Assembly (NCBI GenBank): GCA_049999725.1
Contig: JBNGIS010009142.1
Span: 1 to 20,150 of the forward strand
Reading direction: 5' to 3'
Length of the DNA stretch: 20,150 nt
Source of the DNA: Haplomitrium mnioides
Taxonomy: Eukaryota > Marchantiophyta > Haplomitriopsida > Calobryales
A program made the position numbers and the translations under genes. This document shows, piece after piece, positions 12,527 to 20,150 of this stretch. Under the pieces are notes generated by a model. It ran no database searches. It had not been told where the DNA came from and saw only the letters and a program-made list of their open reading frames with translations. The stretch's first letter is position 1. Every line of letters begins with the position of its first letter.

Positions 12527-15290
12527 GTGGACTAATACACAAAAGAACACATCTATGAGTTTTCTACACATTTTGATGTTGCTTCATACACACAAAGATG
12601 TATCTATGAGATCAATGCAAATTTGTAAGTGGCCTNNNNNNNNNNATATTTTCATGTGGACTAATACACAAAAGAACACATCTATGAGTTTTATGCACAT
12701 TTTGGTGTTGCCTCATACACACAAGGATGTATCTATGAGATCAATGCAAATTTGTAAGTGGCCTAATATACACAACATTGCAGAAGTGAGCTTAATGCAT
12801 ATTTTCATGTTGCTTGATACAAAACATAATGCATGTGTGAGTTCAATGCATATTTTCTTGTAGCCTAGTATGCACCAGAGCACATATATGAGTTCAGTGC
12901 ATTTTTTCATGTGGCTAAATACAGATAAGGACGCAAATATGAGTTCAATGTAAATTTTCATAATACCTTTACACACAAAGACGCATGTGTGAACTCAAAC
13001 ATGCTTTTATGTAGCCTAGTACACCCAAGGACATATGTGTGAGTTCAATGCATATTTGTTTATGGCCTAATTCACACAATGATGTATGTGTGAGTTCAAT
13101 GCATATTTTTATGTGGGCTAATACACACAAGGACACATGTGTGAGTTCAATGCATATTTTCATGTGGTCTTATACATACAAGAACACATGAATGAGTTCA
13201 ATGCATATTTTTATGTTGCTTATACATACAAGAAAGTATGTATGAGTTCAATGCATATTTTCATATGGCCTAATACACACAAGGATCCATGTGTGTCTTC
13301 AATCTATCTTTTCATTTGGCTTAGTTGACACAAGGATGCATGTGTGAGTTTAATGCATATTTTCATGTGGCCTAATACATGCAAGGATGCATGTGTGAGT
13401 TCAATATATATTTTCATGTTGCCTATACACACAAGAACGTATGTGTGAGTTTAATGCATATTTTCATGCAGCTCCATGCACACAGGGACGCATCTGTGAG
13501 TTCAATGCATACAGTGACGCATGTGTGAGTTCAATACATATTTTCATGTGGATTAGTACACAAAAAGACACATCTATGAGTTCAATGAAGATTTTCATGT
13601 TCTCTCATACACACAAAGACACATATGTGAGTTTAATGCAAATTTGTATATGGCTAATACACACAAGTATGCATGTGTGAGTTCAATGCATATTTTCATG
13701 TGGCCTAGTGCACATAATAATGCATATGTGAGTTCAATGTATGTTTTCTTGTCGCCTAGTACACACGAAAACACTTTTATGAGTTCAATGCATTTGTTTA
13801 TAAGGCTTAATACATATAAAGACGTAAATATGAGTTCAATGTATATTTTCATGATACCTCTATTCACAAGGATGCATGTGTAAGTTCATTGTATTATTTC
13901 ACGTGGCCTAATACACCCAAGTACGTATGTGTCAGTTCAATGCATGTTTTTTTATGGCCTAATACACACAATCACGCATGTGTGAGTCAATGCATATTTT
14001 CATGTAGGTTACTATACACAAAGACATATCTGTGAGTTCAATACATATTTTCATGTGGACTAATACATAAAAGGACATATCTGTGAGTTTAATGGACATT
14101 TTTATGTTGCATTATACACACAAAGATGCATCTGTGAGATCAATACAAGTTTTTATGTGGCCTCATACACACAAGGATGCATGTGCGAGCTCAATGCATA
14201 ATTTCATGTGGTCTAATACACAAAATAATGTATATAAGAGTTCAATACATGTTTTCTTGTAGCCTAGTACACACCGGAACACATATATGAGTTCAATGCA
14301 TTTTTTCATGTGGCTTTATACACAGAGGGATGCAAATATGAGTTCAATGCATATTTGCATGCTATCTACATACACAAGTATGCATGTTTGAGCTCAATAC
14401 ATATTTTAGTGTAGCCTAATACAGGCAAGAACTTATATGTGAGTTCAATGCATATTTGCTTATGGCTTAATAACCACAATGACGTATGTATGAGTTCAAT
14501 GCATATTTTTATGTGGGCTAATGCACACAAGGCTTCATGTGTGAGTTCAATGCATATTTTCATGTGGCTTTATACACACAAGAACGCATATGTGAGTTCA
14601 ATGCATATTTTCATGTTGCATATACATACAAGGACGTATGTATGAGTTCAATGCATATTTTCTTGTGGCCTAATACACACAAGGACCTATGTATGAGTTG
14701 ATACCATATTTTCATTTGGCCTAATGCACACAAGTATGCACGTGTGAGTTCAATACATGTTTTCATATGGTCTAATAGACACAAGGATGCATGTATCAGT
14801 TCAACGCATATTTTCATGTTGTCTTGACACACAAGCATGCATGTGTGAGTTTAATGCATATTTTCATGTAGCTTAATGTACACAAGGACGCATGTACGAG
14901 TTCAATGCATATTTTCGTGTTGCCCAATGCATACAAGGACGCATGTGTGAGTTCAATGCATATTTTCATGTGGACTCATACAAAAGATGACACATCTAAG
15001 AGTTCAATGCACATTTTGATGTTGCTTCATATACACAAAGACGTGTGTGAGAGTTCAATGCAATTTGTTATGTGGCCTAATACACACAAGTACGCATGTG
15101 TGAGTTCAATGCATAATTTCATGTGGTTTAATACATACAATAATGCATGTGTGACTTGAATGCATGCTTGCTTGTGGCCTAGCACACACGAGAACACCTT
15201 TAAAAGTTTAATGCATTTTTTTCTATTGCTTAATAAAGAAAAGTATGCAAATATGAGTTCAATGCATATTTTGATGCTACCTATACTCAC
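12527..15290. repeat. Locally amplified D/R sub-block
   Basis: Four D/R blocks follow one another here: D at 12656, 13548, 14055 and 14970, with R at 12866, 13757, 14265 and 15180. A further copy of the D part, at 12527, lies on the left side of the N gap. Each D is followed by a monomer like GAGATCAATGCAAATTTGTA and each R by one like AGGACGCAAATATGAG. Spacing between blocks is about 0.9, 0.5 and 0.9 kb, so the extra copies look like a second-level tandem amplification inside unit c. Units a and b carry only two such blocks per 5 kb. Confidence 0.6.
12636..12645. other. Assembly gap of 10 N flanked by a 118-bp duplication
   Basis: Bases 12518-12635 and 12647-12764 align without indels at an offset of 129 bp and differ at about 5 positions. 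This fits two alleles or two overlapping contig ends placed side by side. Confidence 0.85.
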
Positions 15291-16708
15291 AATGACGCAT
15301 ATGTAAGTTTAACGCATGTTTTCATGTGGCGTAATACACATAACAACGTATGTGTGAGTTCAACGCATGTTTTTATATGGCCAAATACACACAATGACAC
15401 ACGTGTGAGTTCAATGCATATTTTCATGTAGGCTAGTACATACAAGAATGCATCTGTGAGTTCAATGCATATTTTCATATGGCCTTACACATATAAGAAT
15501 GCATATGTGAGTTCAATGCATATTTTCATGTTGCATAAACACACAAGAACGCATGTTGAGTTCAATGCATATTTTCATGTGGCATTATACAAACAAAGAC
15601 ACATGTGTGAGTTCAATCTATATTTTCATTTGGTGCGTAATACACACAAAGACACATATGTGAGTTTAATGAATATTTTTATGTTGTGCAATACACACAA
15701 GGACACATGTGTGAGTTCAATGCATGTGTTCATGTGGCCTAATACACACAATGACGCATGTGTGAGTTCAATGCTTATTTTCATGTGGCCTAACTTACAC
15801 GAGGACATATGTGTAAGTTCAACGCATATTTCATGTTGTCTTCATACACAAGGGCATATGTGTGAGTTCAATGCAAATTTTCATATGGCCTAGAACACAC
15901 AAAGACGGATGTATGAGTTCAATACATATTTTCATGTGGCTTTTTAAACTTAATGACACATGTGTCAATTCAATCCATATTTCTTGTGGACTAGCACACA
16001 CAAGGACATATATGTGACATCATTGCATATTTTCATGTGGCCTATACATTCAAGGACATATGTGTGAGATCAATGCATATGCCCAAATATACACAATGAC
16101 ATATGTTTGAGTTCAATCCATGTTTTCTTTTGGTCTAGTACACACAATGAAGCATGTCTATGTTCAATGCACATTTTCATGTGGCATAATACACAAAAAG
16201 ACACATGTATAAGTTCAATGCATATTCTTATATGTTCTTATACACACAAGGACGCATGTGTGAATTTAATGCATATTTATATGTTGCCTATATGGACAAG
16301 CACACATCTTTGAGTTCAATGCATATTTTCATGTGGCTTAATACACACAACAACAATTGTGTGAGTTCAATGCATATTTTCATGTAGCCTAATACACACA
16401 AAGACGCATGTGTGAGTTCAATACATATTTTAATGTGGATTGATACACACAAGAACACATCTGTGAGTTCAATGCACATTTTCATGTTGCCTAATACTCA
16501 CAAAGAGGCATGTGTGAGGTCAATGCATATTTTTATGTGGACTTATACCCACAAGAACTCATGTGTGAGTTCAATGCATATTTGTATATGGCCTAAGACA
16601 GACAATAACACATGTGTGACTTCAATGCATGTTTTACTGTAACCTTGGACACAACATAACACATATATAAGTTCGATGCATTTTTTCATGTAGCTTAATA
16701 CAGATTAG

Positions 16709-17926
16709 AAAGGATATGTGAGTTCAGTGCATATTTTCATTCTACCTATAGATACAAACATACATGTGTGATTTCAATGCATATTTTCATGTGGTCTAAT
16801 ACACACAAGAACATATATGTGAGTTCAATGCATGTTCTTAGATGGCTCAATGCACACATAGCACATGTGTTAACTCAATGCATATTTTTATGTGGCCTAT
16901 TACACACAAGGACAAATGTGTGAGTTAAATCCACATTTGTATTTGGTCTAATACACACAAGGACGCATGTGTGAGTTTAGTGCATAATTTCATGTGGCCT
17001 AATGCACACAAGGACGCATGTGTGAGTTCAATGCATAGTTTCATGTGGCCTTATACAAGGAAGGTTGCATGTGTGAGTTCAATGCATATTTTCATGTGGC
17101 ATAATACACACAAGAATGGATGTGTGAGTTCAATGCATATTTTCATGTGGTTTTATACACACAATGAAACATGTGTGAGTTGAATCCGAATTTTCATGTG
17201 CCATAACACTCACAAGGACATATGTGTGAGATTAGTGTATATTGTCATGTGGCCTATATATACAAGGGCGCATGCATGAGATCAATGCATATTTTCATGT
17301 GGCGTAATACACATAATGACACATGTCTTAGTTCAATTCATGTTTTCATGTGGTCTAATACACATAATGACGCATGTCTGAGTTCAATGCATATTTTCAT
17401 GTGGTCTAATATACATAAAGATGCAAGTCTGAGTACAATGCATTTTTTTAGGCGGCCTTATACACACAAGGAAGCATATGTGAGTTCAATGCATATTTTC
17501 ATGTTGCCTTTACGAGCAAGCGCGCATGTGTAAGTTCAATGCATATTTTCATGTGGCTTAATACACAAAAGGGCACATGTGTGAGTTTAATGCATATTTT
17601 CATGTAGACGAATACACATAAGAACACATCTGTTAGTTTAATGCACATTTTCATGTTGCCTTGTGACGCATGTGTGAGTTCAGTGCATATTTTTATGTGG
17701 CCTAATAGACACAATGACTGATTTATAAGTTCAATGCATATTCTTGTCTAGCGTTATACACACAATAACGCATGTGTGAGTTCAATGCATGTACTCTTGT
17801 GGCCTAGTACACACCACAACACATGTATGAGTTTAGAGCATTTTTTCATGTGAATTAATGCAGATAAAGACGCATATGTGGGTTCAATGCATATTTTCAT
17901 GTTACTCGAATAGAGAAGGACATATG
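16709..17926. repeat. Higher-order repeat unit d, truncated by a retrotransposon
   Basis: About 1.2 kb of a fourth unit follows the same marker order as units a and b: GGCTCAATGCACACATAGC at about 16850, D at 17604, R at 17805 and GTTACTCGAATAGAGAAGG at about 17910. It stops about 16 bp into that last marker monomer, at the copia LTR border. The 17.6-17.9 kb stretch aligns with 1.9-2.2 kb and 6.95-7.2 kb. Confidence 0.6.
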
Positions 17927-18049
17927 TGTTATCGCATTGGCATTGCACATATATACGAGAGCCTCCGAGAGCGAGAGTAGTATAGAATGGATGAGTGAAT
18001 GAATGAGTACAACTTCTGATATAGGGTTATGTATATGGTCCCTATAACA
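17927..18049 (-). repeat. Probable 3' LTR, 123 bp
   Basis: Read on the minus strand this segment begins TGTTATAGGGACC and ends CCAATGCGATAACA, giving the TG...CA ends of an LTR and a perfect 6-bp terminal inverted repeat TGTTAT/ATAACA. The purine run GAGGAG (18055-18050) lies immediately before it, where a polypurine primer is expected. Short LTRs of this size are known in plant copia elements (rice Tos17 has LTRs of roughly 140 bp). The alternative is a longer LTR of up to about 500 bp whose start lies nearer the pol stop; only the 5' LTR outside the window can settle this. Confidence 0.55.
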
Positions 18050-18055
18050 CTCCTC
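18050..18055 (-). other. Candidate polypurine tract
   Basis: GAGGAG on the minus strand directly precedes the proposed LTR start. It is short for a polypurine tract, but its position fits plus-strand priming in LTR retroelements. It stands or falls with the 123-bp LTR call. Confidence 0.4.
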
Positions 18056-18531
18056 AGATGATTCTTCTACTAATAATCAGCCACAAAAAAAGGACTATAT
18101 ATCCATAGAATTCTAGATCCAAATCCTATGTATGTGTGGTCTCATTAAAACCCTCCCGCTTTCTTCTGAGAGAAAGAGTGGCACCACATATTTATAGGTG
18201 GATAATGTCAAAAGAAAGGAAACTTTTCAAAAATTTCTGCTTTCAAGAGTATAGCAGTGTCATTATATCGTTGTGCGGTGTTATTGTGTCTTCATTGATG
18301 CGTTGGTGTGTCCTCTCCTTGTGCTCTGAAGATCTGTCTTAAAAATGATGTCAGCTTCAAAAGCTGAGAAGTGATGTCAGCTTCTGAAATAATATGCTCC
18401 TGTCATTACCTGTATGACATTCAAACAAGATTAGACATTTGGTTCAAAATAAATGATCGTCTTTGCAATCCTTGATCTTCATGACTAAAGGTCAGAGATT
18501 GGTGGAAATAAATGTATAAATATTCAAACAG
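18056..18531 (-). other. Non-coding stretch between pol and LTR, with TATA-like box and 13-bp repeats
   Basis: About 480 bp separate the last pol stop from the proposed LTR, which is long for a copia element. Three things stand out. A TATA-like CCTATAAATATG lies on the minus strand at 18198-18187. The 13-bp sequence TGATGTCAGCTTC occurs at 18346-18358 and 18372-18384, 26 bp apart. A 7-bp inverted repeat TCAGCTT/AAGCTGA with a 3-bp loop lies at 18351-18367. Repeated motifs upstream of a TATA box resemble a U3 enhancer-promoter, so part of this stretch could belong to a longer LTR. GACTAAAGGTC at 18483-18493 matches the core of the pol minisatellite. Confidence 0.5.
18187..18198 (-). promoter_or_regulatory. 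TATA-like box on the element strand
   Basis: CCTATAAATATG on the minus strand resembles a plant TATA box and points toward the LTR. It lies outside the proposed 123-bp LTR, so it is either coincidental or evidence that the real LTR is longer. Confidence 0.25.
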
Positions 18532-19020
18532 TTATTGCATATTATTCTGTTGTAATTCAGAGAGTCTTCTCAAACCAAGCCTCTTAGTATGTGCAATGTG
18601 CAGGGCGGGTGGAAGTGGTTTGGTTAAGATATCTACTATGTTATCTTTGCTTGCTATTTATAGGACATTGATTTTATTACCATGTTGCTCATGGGTGTAA
18701 AAGAATTTAGGAGCAATATGTTTAATTCTGTCACCCTTAATGAAGCCTTGAGCAATCTCGTCAACACATGGTCGACTGTCCTTGTATATTACAGTAGGGG
18801 AATCAAGTATGGGTTGGCCCATATTGATGTTGATATAGTTAATAAGTTGTTGGAGCCATATACCTTCCCTACTAGCCTCATAAAGGGCAATAATCTCTGC
18901 ATGATTGGTCGAGGTAGTAGTAATAGTTTGCTTGGTGCTCTTCCATGAGATACCAGTGTTTCCTTGAGAAAAACATATCCTGTTTCAAAATTTACATCAT
19001 CAAGATCAATAGATATCTAG
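18532..19020 (-). pseudogene. Copia RNase H domain, frameshifted
   Basis: From about 19020 one frame reads LDDVNFETGYVFL. From 18966 a second frame reads SWKSTKQT, NHAEIIALYEASRE, IWLQQ, VIYKD, FIKGDRIKHIAPKFFYTHE, then past a TAA DNIVDILTKPLP and RLGLRRLSELQ, to the final TAA. These are the family landmarks of Ty1-type RNase H in order. In the usual DN pair of the fourth motif the Asn is changed to Ser. Two frame changes and one internal stop make it inactive. Confidence 0.88.
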
Positions 19021-19120
19021 CGGCGGCATAGTTGACAATCTCATTTGATGCATTTTTAGGGAAAAAAAGTCCTATGTCTTTGGTACCTTTCAGGTATCTA
19101 AAAATGCGTTTCAGCCCGTT

Positions 19121-19699
19121 CTAGTGGCGAATGGTGGGCTGAGAGTTGAGCCTTGCGAGCATATTTACTACAAAAGATATATCAGGTCTGGTTTGATTTG
19201 CAAGGTACATCAGTGCTCCTATTGTTGATAGGTATGGTTTTTTTGATCCTAGAATTGGTTCATGTTCTTTGCGTTTTTCGAACATGTCCTTTGTTGGGTC
19301 CGAAGATCTCAATCCCATTGGGGTGCTCGTTGGGTGAGCATTGTCCATATTGAATTGCTTGAGAATCTTGGCCGTATATGTGGATTGATGGATCAGAATA
19401 CCATTGGGCATATGCTCAAACTGGATTCCAAGACAGAGATCAGGTTCTCCAATGTCTTGCATTTCAAATATATCCTTCAGTTTGGCAATAGTATTGGCAG
19501 CTAAAGCTTTTGTGCCAAAAATGTTTATGTCATCTACATAGAGTGCAACTACAACATATTTAGAGCCTTGGTGTTTCCTAAATAGGCATGGAGCAATGTC
19601 ATCATTTGTAAAATTTAGTGTCATCATTTCTTATTTGAATCTCTGGTACCAATTTCTGCCACTCTGTTTGAGTCCATATATCGATCTCAAGACTTGAAC
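19121..19699 (-). pseudogene. Reverse transcriptase (RVT_2) C-terminal two-thirds
   Basis: This segment carries IYGLKQSGR, the YVDDINIFGT palm motif with both Asp residues kept, LCLGIQFE, STYTAKILKQF and YLSTIGALMYLANQTRPDISF, all in the usual copia order. A single TAA (19633-19631) splits it without changing frame, and a TAG ends it at 19123-19121. The reading continues in the same frame past that stop (NGLKRIFRYLKGTKDIGLFF), so both breaks are point changes. Confidence 0.9.
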
Positions 19700-19797
19700 T
19701 GCCATTTGTGTGCCTGGTTGATCAATATGTGATCCAGATGCATTTATAGAATGCTTTGCCAACTTCACATTGTTATGTGGAATACTTTGATGATGGG

Positions 19798-20149
19798 GGA
19801 CTAAAGGTCCACTTTGCAGTTTGTATATATGTGGGACTAAAGGTCCTCTGCAGCTTTGTTTGCTCAGCAAAATGGCTGGTTGGACTAAAGGTCCTTTGGA
19901 GTGTTGCATGCTTAGTGAGTGTGCTGGCTGGACTAAAGGTCCATTGATTTGCTGTTTGCTCAGCGAGTGCGCTGGCTGGACTAAAGGCCCATTCATTTGT
20001 TGCTTGCTCAGCGAGTGCGCTGGTTGGACTAAAGGTCCATTCATTTGCTGCTTGCTCAATTTAGTTTCCATCATTTGGCATCGTCTTTTAGACATGAGGA
20101 CTAAAGGTCCTTTCTGGATTGGCAGTGGCCTTTTGTGGACAGAAGGTCC
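19798..20149 (-). repeat. In-frame 48-bp minisatellite in the pol linker
   Basis: The core GGACTAAAGGTCC (plus strand) starts at 19798, 19834, 19882, 19930, 19978 (one mismatch), 20026, 20098 and, as GGACAGAAGGTCC, 20137. Spacings are 36, 48, 48, 48, 48, 72 and 39 bp, every one a multiple of three. On the minus strand each core encodes GPLV (GPSV at the edge) inside a 16-residue unit like MNGPLVQPAHSLSKQQ. The frame is open from the right edge to the first pol stop at 19633. It lies where copia polyproteins have a variable linker between integrase and reverse transcriptase, and it probably continues past the window. Confidence 0.85.
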
Positions 20150-20150
20150 T

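Larger units (their letters stand above)
11071..16708. repeat. Higher-order repeat unit c, rearranged (about 5.6 kb)
   Basis: The first 0.4 kb (GGCTCAATACACACATAGC at about 11205) and the last 1.1 kb (TTGGTGCGTAATACAC at about 15630, GGTCTAGTACACACAATGAAG at about 16132, D at 16435) align with units a and b. The middle does not. Sequence resembling the 3.0-kb phase of unit a (3960-4100) appears at about 11690, before sequence resembling the 2.6-kb phase (AATCAGGGCTAATAC at about 12211). The GTTACTCGTATAGAG marker was not found. Four extra D/R blocks lie between 12.5 and 15.3 kb. The unit is a mosaic formed by deletion, shuffling and local amplification, unless part of it is an assembly error near the gap at 12636-12645. 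Confidence 0.55.
693..17926. repeat. 51-bp satellite array, about 17.2 kb
   Basis: Head-to-tail monomers of 50-51 bp fill this whole interval in one orientation. The monomer can be read as CACACAAGGACGCATGTG, then TGAGTTCAATGCATATTTT, then CATGTGGCCTAATA. The GAGTTCAATGCATATTTTC part is best conserved; the CACAAGGACGCATG part and the GGCCTAATA part vary. Length divided by period gives roughly 335-340 monomers, not counting 120 N. Neighbouring monomers differ by many substitutions and by 1-2 base indels, while monomers about 5 kb apart can match far better. No gene, telomere motif or RNA gene interrupts the array. The monomer is much shorter than the 150-180 bp usual for plant centromeric satellites, so a subtelomeric, interstitial or pericentromeric block is possible; the sequence does not decide. 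The left edge is gradual. The right edge is abrupt, at a retrotransposon LTR. Confidence 0.97.
18532..20149 (-). pseudogene. Copia pol polyprotein remnant (linker, reverse transcriptase, RNase H)
   Basis: In an active element this polyprotein copies the element RNA into DNA in cytoplasmic particles. The minus-strand reading enters at the right edge and passes the GPLV repeat linker. It then reaches the reverse transcriptase signature YGLKQSGRNWYQRF (about 19634-19690), the YVDD catalytic box (19540-19529), the connection segment with RPDISFVVN, and the RNase H tail ending at a TAA at 18534-18532. Breaks seen: an in-frame TAA at 19633-19631; a TAG at 19123-19121 where the family has Trp after His; a frameshift near 19030-19050; another near 18965; and a TAA at 18660-18658. 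The N-terminal part of reverse transcriptase, including the first catalytic Asp region and the segment before YGLKQ, is absent, because the repeat linker lies too close. The copy is dead as a polymerase, though recognisable over about 500 codons. Confidence 0.9.
17927..20150 (-). mobile_element. Ty1/copia LTR retrotransposon, 3' part, degenerate
   Basis: On the minus strand the order is polyprotein linker, reverse transcriptase, RNase H, non-coding stretch and LTR, which is the 3' order of Ty1/copia (Pseudoviridae-type) elements. Gag, protease, integrase and the 5' LTR would lie beyond the right edge of the window. The left boundary is set by TGTTATCGC starting at 17927 directly against a broken satellite monomer. 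If this is a true insertion end, ATATG at 17922-17926 is the expected 5-bp target-site duplication, to be found again after the far LTR. The coding part has stops and frameshifts, so the copy is non-autonomous. The exact copia lineage cannot be assigned safely by eye. Confidence 0.9.

Noticed and set aside
1060-17714. Many open frames of 60-145 codons throughout the array, on both strands
   Set aside because: They follow from the 51-bp (17-codon) period, are open on both strands at once, start and stop at random indels, and encode only the satellite consensus. No gene is called.
693-17926. CRISPR-like regular repeat
   Set aside because: There are no conserved repeats alternating with unique spacers; the whole period is one diverging monomer, and the context is eukaryotic.
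693-17926. Telomeric or typical plant centromeric satellite
   Set aside because: No TTTAGGG-type units are present, and 51 bp is far from the usual 150-180 bp. A centromeric role cannot be excluded but is not supported by the sequence.
18136-19504. Plus-strand open frames of 60-90 codons over the retrotransposon
   Set aside because: They are antisense shadows of the pol remnant and its non-coding tail; the minus strand carries all the family motifs.
19756-19947. Plus-strand frame through the 48-bp repeats
   Set aside because: The minus frame is longer, reaches the window edge and joins the reverse transcriptase in frame, so the plus reading is a by-product.

Overview
The window is nuclear DNA of a flowering plant or other seed plant. 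I infer this from a decayed Ty1/copia retrotransposon of plant type at the right end, a very long A+T-rich satellite array, and runs of N typical of scaffolded eukaryotic assemblies. The species cannot be named from the sequence. No intact host gene, tRNA or rRNA is visible.

Layout: (1) 1-692 is a non-repetitive left flank with no recognisable gene; it holds one short basic open segment on the minus strand and a pyrimidine tract. (2) 693-17926 is one continuous head-to-tail satellite array of roughly 335-340 monomers (estimated from length) of about 51 bp, broken by three N gaps. Because 51 bp is 17 codons, both strands carry many false open frames with 17-residue peptide periods. (3) 17927-20150 is the 3' part of a Ty1/copia element on the minus strand, running off the right edge: a probable short LTR next to the array, a 3' non-coding stretch, RNase H and reverse transcriptase remnants, and a 48-bp in-frame minisatellite in the polyprotein upstream of reverse transcriptase.

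The array is not a simple monomer repeat. Marker monomers recur about every 5.0-5.6 kb, which defines a very long higher-order repeat of about 100 monomers: three units plus a truncated fourth. Within it a pair of diagnostic monomers (called D and R here) recurs ten times, with a D-to-R distance of 210 bp in seven cases. The third unit is rearranged and carries a local amplification of this block between 12.5 and 15.3 kb. Monomers differ most at their single CpG, as expected of methylated, silent DNA.

All three N gaps are flanked by duplicated sequence, so they look like unmerged contig ends rather than missing DNA. The retrotransposon seems to have inserted into the array: the array stops in mid-monomer exactly where a TGTTAT...ATAACA terminal repeat begins. 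The array may therefore resume beyond the right edge. The polyprotein has stops and frameshifts and cannot act on its own.
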